A DNA stretch of 64,000 nt from contig CAWFYV010000007.1 in assembly GCA_963820185.1 (NCBI GenBank), positions 62,001 to 126,000 on the forward strand, in the 5' to 3' direction. Below, in pieces: positions 44,849 through 53,397 of this stretch. How positions within the stretch are numbered: the stretch's first letter is position 1; each line of letters opens with the position of its first letter. The notes under the pieces are model-generated. The model was not told the DNA's origin and made no database searches. It saw only the letters and a list, made by a program, of their open reading frames with translations. The DNA is from Aquilonibacter sp963820185 (lineage in GTDB: Bacteria; Vulcanimicrobiota; Vulcanimicrobiia; Vulcanimicrobiales; Vulcanimicrobiaceae). Position numbers and translations under genes: made by a program.

Positions 44849-46126
44849 TTAGGTATCGGCGGTTGGGGACTCCGCCTTGCGCCGATCGATCATCTGCTCG
44901 ACCGCGCGGTAGATTCGCGGCACGAACGTCTGCTTGTATGGGTAGAGGTCGACGGGGTCGCTCGTGTGTACCAGCATCGCCGCATCGGCTTCAAAGACGA
45001 GCACGTTGCCGTCCCGGTCGATGCTGCAATCGATGCCGAAGTATTCTAGGCCGACAGCCTTGCCGATCTGTACGAGCGTCGCGAACCGCGGTGGGTCAAA
45101 CGCGCCACGCGGGTCTTCGAGAAAGGCCGCTTCCTCGTCGCGCATCCATTGATGCTCGGCCATCGGTGCGTTGTAATAGTGGATCATCCAGTTCGGCGAA
45201 ATCGCGAGATGCACCGGGAAGGGCACACCGTCGACGAAGACGAGACGATACTTGCGGAAATATCCGTCCGCGCTCGCGTAGTCGATGAACGGGCTGACGA
45301 AGTATCGATCGGCGGGGTGCGCTATGGTATAGGCTTCGCATGCTTGTGTGGAGTCGAGACGTTCGAGACCGTGCCCGGCGTGGGAGCCAAGCGGCCGCGC
45401 GATCATCGGAAACGCGAACGGCAATGCGCCGTTGCGCAGCGTCGCGCGGTCGACAATCGACACGGGCGCAACGCGTGCGCCGCTATCGGCAAGCGTCGTA
45501 GCGAGCAAGGGCCGCGCCGTGCCGATGACCTGCGCCGGCGAATTGAGCGCGGGCTTGCGCTGCGCAAGCATAAAGTAATTGGCAAGTGCAAGGTATTGCA
45601 CGGCCTCGGGTGATTCGGCGATCGTGTTCCATACCACGTCGTAATTCGGAACGACGTCGCTTGCCGTATGTTGCTCGTCGATAAGATAGAGCTTATGCAC
45701 GGTCGTGGTCTCGCGGTCGAATAGAAAATCGACCGGGATGTTGGTTTGCCAGTCGCCGGGCGCGCAGAGGCACAGCACGCTGCGTTGCGGGTCTGCTGCG
45801 TAGTACGAAAATAAGCGTTGTACGCGTAGCGCCGCCAGCTGATGTGCGAGCGCATCTTGGCGAGCGCCGGTCATCTGCAGCAGCTCGAAGAGCGCCATGT
45901 GCGAAGCGACGCTCTCCTCGGTCGCAAGCGCCGCACGATGTTCGGCAATCGCGCCCGCGAGCTCGCCGGATTCATAGAGCGTTTGTGCCAGATTTTGGCG
46001 CAGCACGATGACGCTCGGGAACTGCGCGATCCCTTGGCGCAGCGCAGCCACAGCTTCCGGGAGCTTGCCCTGTGCGCGAAGCTCGATCGCGGTCGCATTG
46101 ACCTCCGAGGGGCTCGAAAACGTCAT
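44849..46126 (-). CDS. TPR-containing ATP-grasp protein
   Basis: A 425-residue protein. Residues 1-115 form TPR-like helices (AIELRAQGKLPEAVAALRQGIAQFPSVIVLRQNLAQTLYESGELAGAIAEHRAAL). Residues 200-410 have an ATP-grasp layout, with a nucleotide loop MIARPLGSHAGHGLERL, the central strand KYRLVFVDGVPFPVHLAIS, and the metal-binding end FGIDCSIDRDGNVLVFEADAAMLVH. ATP-grasp enzymes join a carboxylate to an amine or thiol through an acyl phosphate; substrates here are unknown. It is divergent from nth and upstream of a FAD protein in the same transcript. Confidence 0.75.
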   Translation of the reverse strand: MTFSSPSEVNATAIELRAQGKLPEAVAALRQGIAQFPSVIVLRQNLAQTLYESGELAGAIAEHRAALATEESVASHMALFELLQMTGARQDALAHQLAALRVQRLFSYYAADPQRSVLCLCAPGDWQTNIPVDFLFDRETTTVHKLYLIDEQHTASDVVPNYDVVWNTIAESPEAVQYLALANYFMLAQRKPALNSPAQVIGTARPLLATTLADSGARVAPVSIVDRATLRNGALPFAFPMIARPLGSHAGHGLERLDSTQACEAYTIAHPADRYFVSPFIDYASADGYFRKYRLVFVDGVPFPVHLAISPNWMIHYYNAPMAEHQWMRDEEAAFLEDPRGAFDPPRFATLVQIGKAVGLEYFGIDCSIDRDGNVLVFEADAAMLVHTSDPVDLYPYKQTFVPRIYRAVEQMIDRRKAESPTADT

Positions 46127-46131
46127 GCGGC

Positions 46132-46929
46132 ATGGATTCGAACCGTCGGCGCAAAAACCGCCTAGCGAATATGAAGATTCCGTTTCCGAAGAAGGTCGTT
46201 TCGCGCGCAGTCGCCGAGCAAGAGCTTGCGATTCTCGAGCGGACCTATCCGCACGCGGTGACCGCGTTGCACTACACGAACCCCTTCGAATTGCTGGTGT
46301 CGGTTATTCTTTCGGCACAGACGACCGACGCGCGCGTGAATCTCACCACGCCCGAATTGTTCGCGAAATATCCGACCGCACAGGCGCTGGCCAAGGCGAA
46401 AGTGTCGGATGTCGAGCGCATCATTAAATCGACGGGTTTCTTTCGGATGAAGGCCAAGAACATCGTGAGCGCGGCGCACGACCTCGTCGAAAAGTTCGGG
46501 GGCGAGGTTCCCAACGATCGAGATGCGCTGCAGTCGCTCGCCGGCGTCGGGCGCAAGACCGCCTCGGTCGTGATGTCGGTCGCGTTCGCGGACGCGGCAT
46601 TCGCCGTCGATACGCACGTCTTTCGCGTCTCGCATCGACTCGGGCTAACGACCGCTGCGACGCCGCTCGGTGTGGAAGAAGATGTGACCGCGCTCGTACC
46701 GCGCGACAAGTGGCGCTTTGCGCATCATTGGTTGATTCTGCACGGTCGTGAGATCTGCAAAGCGCCGACCCCGCTGTGCGCGCAGTGTCCGGTAAATAAA
46801 ATCTGCCCGACGCCGCCGATCATCGCCAAGCTGCGGACTATAACTGCAGCGGGCCGGATCCGTCGAGATGCGAAGGCCGTGGCAGTTCGGCGTCCTGCGC
46901 GAGCAGCTTCAACAAAGAAGAAGCGGTGA
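46132..46929 (+). CDS. nth: Endonuclease III
   Basis: A bifunctional glycosylase/AP lyase for oxidised pyrimidines. It has LLVSVILSAQTTDARVN, the helix-hairpin-helix LAGVGRKTASVVMSVAF with the catalytic Lys, AFAVDTHVFRVSHR with the catalytic Asp, and the 4Fe-4S pattern CKAPTPLCAQCPVNKIC. The C-terminal extension after the cluster (about 40 residues, Lys/Arg-rich) is longer than in E. coli Nth and overlaps the convergent gene by 92 nt. The start could also be the ATG at 46171, which fits the usual Nth length better. Confidence 0.92.
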   Translation: MDSNRRRKNRLANMKIPFPKKVVSRAVAEQELAILERTYPHAVTALHYTNPFELLVSVILSAQTTDARVNLTTPELFAKYPTAQALAKAKVSDVERIIKSTGFFRMKAKNIVSAAHDLVEKFGGEVPNDRDALQSLAGVGRKTASVVMSVAFADAAFAVDTHVFRVSHRLGLTTAATPLGVEEDVTALVPRDKWRFAHHWLILHGREICKAPTPLCAQCPVNKICPTPPIIAKLRTITAAGRIRRDAKAVAVRRPARAASTKKKR

Positions 46930-47353
46930 GCGCGTCGCCATAGCCGGCTTCGGTTGAAATCTTCGAGATGTTGATCAGCGCCGGCACCGAGGCGCTCGGA
47001 TCGAATTGATACTCGCCATCGAGGCCGAGGCCCGTGATGCGCACGAGTTGATGCACGTCATCCAGATCGAGACTGACGCGCTGCTCGCCGAAGCGCACGC
47101 GCACGCGCAACGGCTTTTCCAGGCGCACGATTTTAACCGCGCCTCTCCCGAGAATCGATTCGAGGCGCTTGGTGCCTTCCAGCAGCCGCCCAACGAAGAG
47201 CCGCAGCGAGGCTTCGGCATCTTCGCCGACAGGTTGTGCACCCTCGTCGCCGGCGTCGATCGCGCGTCCGATGTCGCGCCGCGCGCGTAGCCGCGTCGCG
47301 GCTTCGACGATTGGGTTTTGGGCAGTGAACTCGGGTTTCATCGGGTCAGCCAT
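46838..47353 (-). CDS. Hypothetical soluble protein, overlapping nth 3' end
   Basis: A 171-residue protein of unknown function. The sequence (EASLRLFVGRLLEGTKRLESILGRGAVKIVRLEKPLRVRVRFGEQRVSLDLDDVHQLVRITGLGLDG) looks like a genuine charged alpha/beta protein, with no signal or membrane segment. No family is recognised. Its last 92 nt lie antisense to the 3' end of nth. The start at 47353 is the first ATG. Confidence 0.55.
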   Translation of the reverse strand: MADPMKPEFTAQNPIVEAATRLRARRDIGRAIDAGDEGAQPVGEDAEASLRLFVGRLLEGTKRLESILGRGAVKIVRLEKPLRVRVRFGEQRVSLDLDDVHQLVRITGLGLDGEYQFDPSASVPALINISKISTEAGYGDALTASSLLKLLAQDAELPRPSHLDGSGPLQL

Positions 47354-47386
47354 CTCACCCAGCCTACCAAAGAATTAGCGCGACGG

Positions 47387-47599
47387 TTACGGCTTTTTGG
47401 TTGGCTTTGCGCTCGGCTTGGGAGTCGGCTTGGGACTCGGCTTTTTGGTCGCCTTGGGTGTCGGCGTCTTCTTACCGGCGGTTTTCTTAGCCGCTGTTTT
47501 TTGAAGCAGTGACTGGTGCGGGCCGGCTTGGGTCGCGGCGATCGCCGGGAGCGTCATCAGGAACGCCCCGGCGAGAAACGATGCGATGGTTTTCTTCAT
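47387..47599 (-). CDS. Small exported lysine/proline-rich protein A
   Basis: A 70-residue preprotein. A signal peptide MKKTIASFLAGAFLMTLPAIAA is followed by a mature part of about 48 residues dominated by Lys, Pro, Thr and Ser (AAKKTAGKKTPTPKATKKPSPKPTPKPSAKPTKKP). It is strongly cationic and probably disordered. An AGGAGG ribosome-binding site precedes the ATG. It has the same signal sequence and C-terminal PTKKP as the next gene, so the pair arose by duplication. No function is known; binding to an anionic polymer is conceivable. Confidence 0.65.
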   Translation of the reverse strand: MKKTIASFLAGAFLMTLPAIAATQAGPHQSLLQKTAAKKTAGKKTPTPKATKKPSPKPTPKPSAKPTKKP

Positions 47600-47614
47600 G
47601 GCGTATGCCTCCTG

Positions 47615-47644
47615 AAAAAACGGCGCAGTTGTAACAACTGCGCC
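47615..47644 (-). terminator. Rho-independent terminator after the second lysine-rich gene
   Basis: Leftward-reading perfect 10-bp stem (GGCGCAGTTG at 47622-47631 with CAACTGCGCC at 47635-47644, loop TAA) followed by six T residues (plus-strand A-run 47615-47620). It abuts the AGGAGG of protein A, so read-through would directly feed that gene. Confidence 0.85.
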
Positions 47645-47671
47645 GCCATGTAGGAAGGATAAAAACGAGGG

Positions 47672-47872
47672 TTAGGGTTTCTTGGTCGGCTTCGCGGACG
47701 GCTTGGCCGACGGTTTAGCCGACGGTTTGGCCGACGGTTTTGCCGAGGGCTTGGTCTTCATCGCGCTGCCCTTCATTGCGCTGCCCGACGCCTTCGGGGA
47801 CGGGCTTGCGGCCATCGCCGGGACGGTCATCAGGAACGCCGCAGCGAGGAACGATGCAAGTGTCTTCTTCAT
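47672..47872 (-). CDS. Small exported PSAK-repeat protein B
   Basis: A 66-residue preprotein: signal MKKTLASFLAAAFLMTVPAMAA, a linker ASPSPKASGSAMKGSAMKTK, then five tandem PSAK units ending in PTKKP. The repeats reflect a 12-bp tandem DNA repeat (~47700-47755), so repeat number may vary between strains. AAGGAGG lies upstream of the ATG at 47872. Followed by a strong terminator. Paralogous to protein A. Confidence 0.65.
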   Translation of the reverse strand: MKKTLASFLAAAFLMTVPAMAASPSPKASGSAMKGSAMKTKPSAKPSAKPSAKPSAKPSAKPTKKP

Positions 47873-47911
47873 TAAGTACAACCTCCTTCCGTAGCAAAAT
47901 ACGGGAACGTG

Positions 47912-47929
47912 GCGGCGTAAGAACGCCGC
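47912..47929. terminator. Weak hairpin downstream of acyl-CoA dehydrogenase
   Basis: GCGGCGT-AAGA-ACGCCGC forms a 7-bp stem in the 138-bp gap between the dehydrogenase stop and protein B. Leftward it is followed by CACGTTCCCGTATTTT, only loosely T-rich. It may end the dehydrogenase message. Confidence 0.4.
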
Positions 47930-48010
47930 GTTGTTGACTCCGTTACGTCCCTAAGAACGCAACAACGGTTCAGGAAGTTCGCAGCAAGCCAAGCACTCCC
48001 TTCGTCGGGG

Positions 48011-49177
48011 TTACTTGCCCTTACCGACCATCGCGCGAGAGATCACCAAGCGCTGGATCTGCTGCGTTCCCTCGTAAATTTGCGTGATTTTGGCATCGCG
48101 CATCATCCGCTCGACCGGGTATTCGGTGGAGTAGCCGAAGCCGCCGAGGACCTGCACCGCGTCGGTCGAGACCGACATTGCGACGTCGCCGCACTTGAGC
48201 TTCGCCATCGAGGCCCAGAGCGAGACGTCGGGTGCGCCCTCGTCGCATTTCCGCGCGGCTTCATAAAGAAGAAGGCGGGCCGATTCAACCTCGGTCTTCA
48301 TATCCGCAAGCATGAAGCCGATGCCCTGATGCTGCCCGATCGGTTTGCCAAACGCGACGCGCTCTTTTGCATAATTTGTGGCGTAGTCGAGGGCGCCGGC
48401 AGCAATGCCAAGTGCTTGTGCCGCAATGCCGGGGCGCGATTTGTCGAGCACCTTCATCGCGATTTTGAACCCCTCGCCCTCTTCGCCCAAGCGATTCGCG
48501 GCCGGGACGACACAGTCGTCGAATGCCAGCTCCACGGTGGGTGAACCGCGGATCCCCATTTTCTTCTCTTTCTTGCCGACGATGAAGCCCTTCATGCCTT
48601 TCTCGACGACGAACGCCGAGACACCGCGCGAGCCCGCCTCGGGGTCGGTAACCGCGAAGACGCAGACGACGTCAGCGACGCTGCCGTTCGTAATCCAAAT
48701 CTTCTGACCGTTGAGGACGTACGTGTCGCCTTCACGTTCGGCGCGCGTGCGCATCGAACCGAGCGCATCGGAACCGCTCGAGCCTTCGGTGAGCGCGTAC
48801 GCGGCAATTTTTTTGCCCGAAGCAATGTCGGGAAGAAAGCGTTTCTTTTGCTCTTCGGTGCCGCCGATTAAAATCGGTAGCATGCCGAGTTCTTGCACCG
48901 CGACGATCAGTGAACTCGAGGCACACGCCTTCGCGATCTCTTCGACAACCTTGACATAGGTCACGAAGGATCCGCCAAGCCCGCCGTATTCGGTGGGGAT
49001 GGGAATGCCGAGCAGATCGTTCTGTGCAAAAAGCTCTTTGATATCCGTAGGGAACTCGCCGCTCTCATCGATCTCCGCGGCGCGCGGTGCGACTTTTTCC
49101 GCAACCAGTTCGCGCACCATGTTGATGATCATAGCCTCTTCGTCGGCATCGACGGCGTGAGGAGGTGCAATACTCAT
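48011..49177 (-). CDS. Acyl-CoA dehydrogenase
   Basis: A 388-residue FAD enzyme for alpha,beta-dehydrogenation of acyl-CoA. Motifs in order are GIPIPTEYGGLGGSFV, the FAD/substrate segment AAYALTEGSSGSDALGSM, WITNGSVADVV, IRGSPTVELAFDDCVVP and ERVAFGKPIGQHQ. The C-terminal GGFGYSTEYPVERMMRDAKITQIYEGTQQIQ carries the catalytic Glu of the short/medium-chain type. The ATG at 49177 has GGAAGG upstream. It is divergent from the CoA-transferase genes, 55 bp apart. Confidence 0.93.
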   Translation of the reverse strand: MSIAPPHAVDADEEAMIINMVRELVAEKVAPRAAEIDESGEFPTDIKELFAQNDLLGIPIPTEYGGLGGSFVTYVKVVEEIAKACASSSLIVAVQELGMLPILIGGTEEQKKRFLPDIASGKKIAAYALTEGSSGSDALGSMRTRAEREGDTYVLNGQKIWITNGSVADVVCVFAVTDPEAGSRGVSAFVVEKGMKGFIVGKKEKKMGIRGSPTVELAFDDCVVPAANRLGEEGEGFKIAMKVLDKSRPGIAAQALGIAAGALDYATNYAKERVAFGKPIGQHQGIGFMLADMKTEVESARLLLYEAARKCDEGAPDVSLWASMAKLKCGDVAMSVSTDAVQVLGGFGYSTEYPVERMMRDAKITQIYEGTQQIQRLVISRAMVGKGK

Positions 49178-49232
49178 GTGCGTGCCTTCCACGGGGGAGG
49201 GAGCCGTTCCGTCCATCGGCGCAATAGCCCGT

Positions 49233-49983
49233 ATGGAGAAAGTGTTCCCGACGTGTGCGGAGGCTGTAGCAGATATCCGCAGCGGCGCCTCGCTCGCAGT
49301 GGGCGGCTTCGGCCTCAACGGCATTCCTCACAACCTGATCCAGGCGCTCCTCGAACAGGGAGCAACCGACCTCGTCACCGTGTCGAACAACTGCGGTGTC
49401 GACGGTTGGGGTTTGGGCGTGCTGCTCGACCACAAGCGCATTCAGCGCACGACCGGTTCGTACGTTGGGGAGAACAAGGAGTTCGAGCGCCAGTACCTGA
49501 GCGGCGAACTTGAGGTCGAGCTGACGCCGCAGGGCACGCTCGCCGAACGTCTGCGCGCCGGCGGTTGCGGCATTCCCGCGTTCTTCACGCCTGCCGGCGT
49601 CGGCACGCTGGTCGCTGACGGCGGACTGCCATGGAAGTATCGCGCCGACGGCTGCTGTTGCGATTCCGTCGCCCACGAAGGAGACGCGATCGTTCAACGG
49701 TCGCGACTATGTGATGGAGCACGGCATCGTCTGTGATTTTGCGCTCGTGCGTGCGTCGGTTACCGATACTGCCGGCAACGTGATCTTTCACAAGGCGACG
49801 CGTCACTTCAATCCACTCTGTGCAATGGCCGGAAAAATTACGATCGTGGAAACCGAACAGCTGGTCGACGCGGGTGGGATCGATCCCGAACACGTCCACC
49901 TGCCCGGTATCTTCGTGCAGCGCATCGTCAAGGTCGGTTCGCAAGGTAAACGCATCGAACGCGTCACCACGAGGAAGCGCTAA
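49233..49983 (+). pseudogene. scoA: 3-oxoacid CoA-transferase subunit A, one frame change
   Basis: Alpha subunit of a succinyl-CoA:3-ketoacid or acetoacetyl-CoA transferase. The first frame gives AVGGFGLNGIPHNLIQAL, VSNNCGVDGWGLGVLL, the GSYVGENKEFERQYLSGELEVELTPQGTLAERLRAGG segment, and PAFFTPAGVGTLVADGG. At about 49649-49655 reading moves by one base and continues VAIPSPTKETRSFNGRDYVMEHGIVCDFALVRA to a normal C-terminus. The stop overlaps the start of the beta subunit (TAATG). Confidence 0.83.
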
Positions 49984-50655
49984 TGCCGCTAACGAGAACT
50001 CAGCTGGCTGCGCGCGTCGCGCTGGAACTCAAAGACGGGCAGTACGTGAACCTGGGCATCGGTCTGCCGACCTTGATACCGAACTACGTCCCGACCGGCG
50101 TTACTGTGACGCTGCAAAGCGAGAACGGCATCCTCGGCATGGGCCCCTATCCGTACGAAGGCGACGAGAATCCCGATCTCATCAATGCGGGCAAGGAAAC
50201 GGTAACCGTGCTGCCCGGCGCTTCATTTTTCGATTCCGCACTTTCGTTCGGAATGATCCGCGGCGGACACATCGATCTCGCGGTGCTTGGGGCGATGCAA
50301 GTTTCCGAACATGGCGATCTAGCCAACTGGATGATTCCGGGTAAGCTGGTCAAGGGGATGGGCGGCGCGATGGATCTCGTGCACGGCGCCAAGCGGGTGA
50401 TCGTGATGATGGAGCACGTTGCCAAGGGCAACGCGCACAAAATCGTCGAGCGCTGCGATCTGCCGCTGACCGGAAAGGGCGTGGTGAACAAAATCATCAC
50501 CGACTATGCGACGATCGACATCGAGCCGCAAGGGTTGGTGCTTGCGCGAGGTTGCGCCGGGGATGACGGTCGACGACGTGCAGGCCGCGACCGGCGCGAA
50601 GCTGCACGTGCCGCATCCGCCCGCGCAGATGAAAATCCCGGCCGGCGTCGCCTAG
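49983..50655 (+). pseudogene. scoB: 3-oxoacid CoA-transferase subunit B, frame change near the C-terminus
   Basis: Beta subunit carrying the catalytic Glu in LQSENGILGMGPYP near residue 47. Other landmarks are NLGIGLPTLIPNY, INAGKETVTVLPGASFFDS and MGGAMDLVHGAKRVIVMMEH. After IDIEPQGLVL, at about 50541-50545, one extra base shifts the frame; with it removed the protein continues REVAPGMTVDDVQAATGAKL to the stop at 50655, the expected family end. Unshifted, the frame runs to 50741 and overlaps the pirin. With scoA and the acyl-CoA dehydrogenase it suggests ketone or short-chain acyl metabolism. Confidence 0.83.
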
Positions 50656-50694
50656 GGAACCTGCCGCAACCGCACTCGGGTTATGGGGAGTGCT

Positions 50695-51574
50695 ATGTCA
50701 GAACGCAAGGTTTCTCTCGTGCTGCCGGCCCAGGATTTTGAAGAGGGCGGCGGCTTTCTCGTGCACCGGCCCTTCCCCGTGCAGGGCGTGCTTCAGGTCG
50801 ATCCGTTCTTGTTGATCGACGAACTCGGACCCGTGCAGTATGCCCCGGGCGAAGCGATCGGCGCGCCGGATCATCCCCATCGCGGTTTCGAAACCGTGAC
50901 CTACGTAATCGAAGGCGAGAATCAACACGCCGATTCTGCCGGCCATCGTGGCGAGATTCGCGCCGGTGACGTGCAGTGGATGACGGCGGGCGCGGGCGTC
51001 GTGCACGCCGAGATGCCCTCCGAGCGCATGATGCGCGAGGGCGGACGCCAGCACGGCTTCCAGATTTGGATCAACTTACCCAAGGCCTACAAGTTCGTGC
51101 GACCGCGCTATCAAGACGTGCGCGCGGAGCAGATTCCGATCTGGCGCAGCGACGACGGCCGTGCCTGGGCTCGCGTAATCGCCGGCGACGCGCAGGGCGT
51201 GCACGGTGCCGCCCAGACACGCATTCCGATCGGTTTTGTGCACTATCACCTCGAGCCCGGTGCGCGCATCGAGCACGCGGTTGAAGAACGGTCACACGGC
51301 GATCGTCTATCTGATGTCGGGCGAAGCGCGCTTCGGCGGCGAACGCAAGCATGCGGCGCGCGCCGCGATCGTCTTCGATCGTCATGGCGATGTGATTCCG
51401 GTTGAGAACGTCGGGAGCGAGCCGCTCGAATTTCTCGTGCTTACCGGCGAACCCATTGAGGAGCCGATGGTGCGTTACGGCCCGTTCGTGATGAACTCTC
51501 CCGACGAACTCGAGCAAGCCTTCGCCGATTTTCAATCGGGCAAGATGGGCGCAATCGAACCGTTGTATTCGTAG
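50695..51574 (+). pseudogene. Pirin family protein, one frame change
   Basis: A cupin-fold protein. The first frame gives VDPFLLIDELGP, the iron-site pattern PDHPHRGFETVTYVIEGENQHADSAGHRGEI and GDVQWMTAGAGVVHAEMP, then HGFQIWINLPKAYKFVRPRYQDV. At about 51282-51290 reading moves by one base and continues GHTAIVYLMSGEARFGGERK to a typical pirin end (GPFVMNSPDELEQAFADFQSGKMG). Bacterial pirins include quercetinase-like dioxygenases and regulators; the role here is unknown. GGGGAG precedes the ATG at 50695. Confidence 0.82.
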
Positions 51575-51578
51575 AAGG

Positions 51579-53390
51579 CTACGTCGCTATCGCCGTTTCC
51601 CGGAACTGGGTGCGGTAGAGCCGCGCGTAGGGTCCGTTGCGCGCGAGAAGCACGGCGTGCGAGCCGTTCTCGACGATCCGGCCGTTCTCGACGACGAAGA
51701 TGACGTCGGCGTTTACGATGGTCGAGAGGCGGTGCGCGATCACCAGGCTCGTGCGACCGCGCATCACGATGTCGAGTGCCTCTTGAATCGCCGCCTCATT
51801 ATGTGAGTCGAGCGCACTTGTCGCTTCGTCAAGGATCAAGATGCACGGGTTCTTGAGGAGCACGCGCGCGATTGCTAGCCGCTGGCGCTCGCCGCCGGAG
51901 AGTTTGTGCCCGCGCTCGCCGACCACGGTCTCATAGCCTTGCGGCAGCGTGGTGATGAAATCATGGATGTTTGCGGCGCGTGACGCCGCAATCAGTTCCG
52001 CCTCGGTCGCATCGGGCTTGGCGTAGCGTAGATTCGCGCCGATCGTGTCGTGAAAGAGGTACGTCTCTTGCGTGACGATGCCGATACCCGCGCGCAGCGA
52101 CTCGAGCGTGAGATCCTTGACATCGTGCTCGTCGATGAGCACGCGTCCGTCCTGCGGGTCGTAGAAGCGCGGCACGAGCTGCGTAATGGTCGATTTCCCG
52201 GCGCCCGAAGGTCCCACGAAGGCTGCGACCTGTCCCGGTTTGATTTCAAACGAAATGTCGCGAAGGATCACGCGGTCCGGATCGTAGCCGAAGGTCACGC
52301 GATCGAAACGCACATCGCCTTGGATGTCGGTGAGTGCGATCGCTCCGGGCGGATCGTAGTCTTCGGTCTTCATGTCGAGGTAGTCGAAGATACGCTCGAA
52401 GACCGCGAGTGCGCTGACAATTTGTACCTGCACGCCGACGAGCGCCGCCGCCGGTCCGTAGAGGCGCCCTTGGATGTAGCCGATGAACGCGACGATTACG
52501 CCGATGTCGATCGCGCCCCGCAGTGCCAGCCAGCCTCCACCGAGCCAAACCAGTGCCGGTCCAACCAGCACCATCGCGGTGACCGATGCCAGGAACCACC
52601 GGCCAACCATCGCGAGGCGGACCTCGAGGTTCATCAGCCGCGTGCCCACATCGTAGAAGCGCGCGCGCTCGTAGGCCTCGCGCGCGAACGACTTGATCAG
52701 CGTTATGCCCGAGATCGAAAGCGTCTCTTGCGTAATCGATTCGATTGCATCGCGCTGTTCGCGGGTCTTCTTGCGAATGTCATACATCCGCCGGCCGACT
52801 GGGCCGAGCGGCAGGATCATGAAGGGAACGACGACCAGCGAGATGAGCGCTAGACGCCAGTTCCACACGAACATTGCAACGACCGTCGTGAGGATCATGA
52901 CGACGTTGGTGATGATGGTTGTGAGCGTTCCGGTTACCACATTATCGACGTTGTCGACGTCATTGGAGACGCGGTTCATGATCTCACCGGTCTTGGTGCC
53001 GGTGAAAAAGGCGAGCGGCATGCGGTGCAGGTGCGAGACCAGACGCGTGCGCATGTCGCGCATGATCCCCTCGCCGACCAGCGAGTTCATCCAACCCTGC
53101 GCGACGCCGAACGCCATCGAAACCAACGCCGTTCCGAGGATGACGCCGACGTCGATTGCGAGTTCGCGAAAGTTCCTCTGTGGGATCGCAACGTCGATTA
53201 TGCGCGCGGTCATGAAGCCCGGAATCAAGCCGAGGAGCGCGGCGATGACGATGCAAACAAAAACCACCGACTGTTCCCACCAATACGGCCGAAACAGCGC
53301 GAGGATGCGTCGCCAGTCGATCTTGCGCCGAATTTTCGGCTGATCGGGCCCGTAGTTGTTAGACCACATTAAGCCGTGGCCAGCGAACAT
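51579..53390 (-). CDS. ABC exporter, fused permease and ATPase (MsbA/BmrA-like)
   Basis: A 603-residue half-transporter. The N-terminal part has six membrane helices (VVFVCIVIAALLGLIPGF ... VSMAFGVAQGWMNSLVG). The C-terminal ATPase has Walker A FVGPSGAGKSTITQLVPRF, the Q-loop TQETYLF, signature LSGGERQRLAIARVLLKNP, Walker B CILILDEATSALD and the H-loop IAHRLST. It would act as a homodimer exporting a lipid or drug. A VOC-family gene lies 7 nt upstream on the same strand. An in-frame ATG at 53369 is an alternative start. Confidence 0.92.
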   Translation of the reverse strand: MFAGHGLMWSNNYGPDQPKIRRKIDWRRILALFRPYWWEQSVVFVCIVIAALLGLIPGFMTARIIDVAIPQRNFRELAIDVGVILGTALVSMAFGVAQGWMNSLVGEGIMRDMRTRLVSHLHRMPLAFFTGTKTGEIMNRVSNDVDNVDNVVTGTLTTIITNVVMILTTVVAMFVWNWRLALISLVVVPFMILPLGPVGRRMYDIRKKTREQRDAIESITQETLSISGITLIKSFAREAYERARFYDVGTRLMNLEVRLAMVGRWFLASVTAMVLVGPALVWLGGGWLALRGAIDIGVIVAFIGYIQGRLYGPAAALVGVQVQIVSALAVFERIFDYLDMKTEDYDPPGAIALTDIQGDVRFDRVTFGYDPDRVILRDISFEIKPGQVAAFVGPSGAGKSTITQLVPRFYDPQDGRVLIDEHDVKDLTLESLRAGIGIVTQETYLFHDTIGANLRYAKPDATEAELIAASRAANIHDFITTLPQGYETVVGERGHKLSGGERQRLAIARVLLKNPCILILDEATSALDSHNEAAIQEALDIVMRGRTSLVIAHRLSTIVNADVIFVVENGRIVENGSHAVLLARNGPYARLYRTQFRETAIAT

Positions 53391-53397
53391 CGGTTAC

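Noticed and set aside
46124..46150. A T-arm-like GGTTCGAATCC on the minus strand, suggesting a tRNA 3' end or attachment site
   Set aside because: The flanking bases cannot form a T-stem, no acceptor or anticodon arm is present, and the bases are explained by the nth start region.
47700..47755. Short tandem repeats that could be a CRISPR-like array
   Set aside because: The 12-bp units are contiguous with no spacers and encode the PSAK repeats of a small protein.
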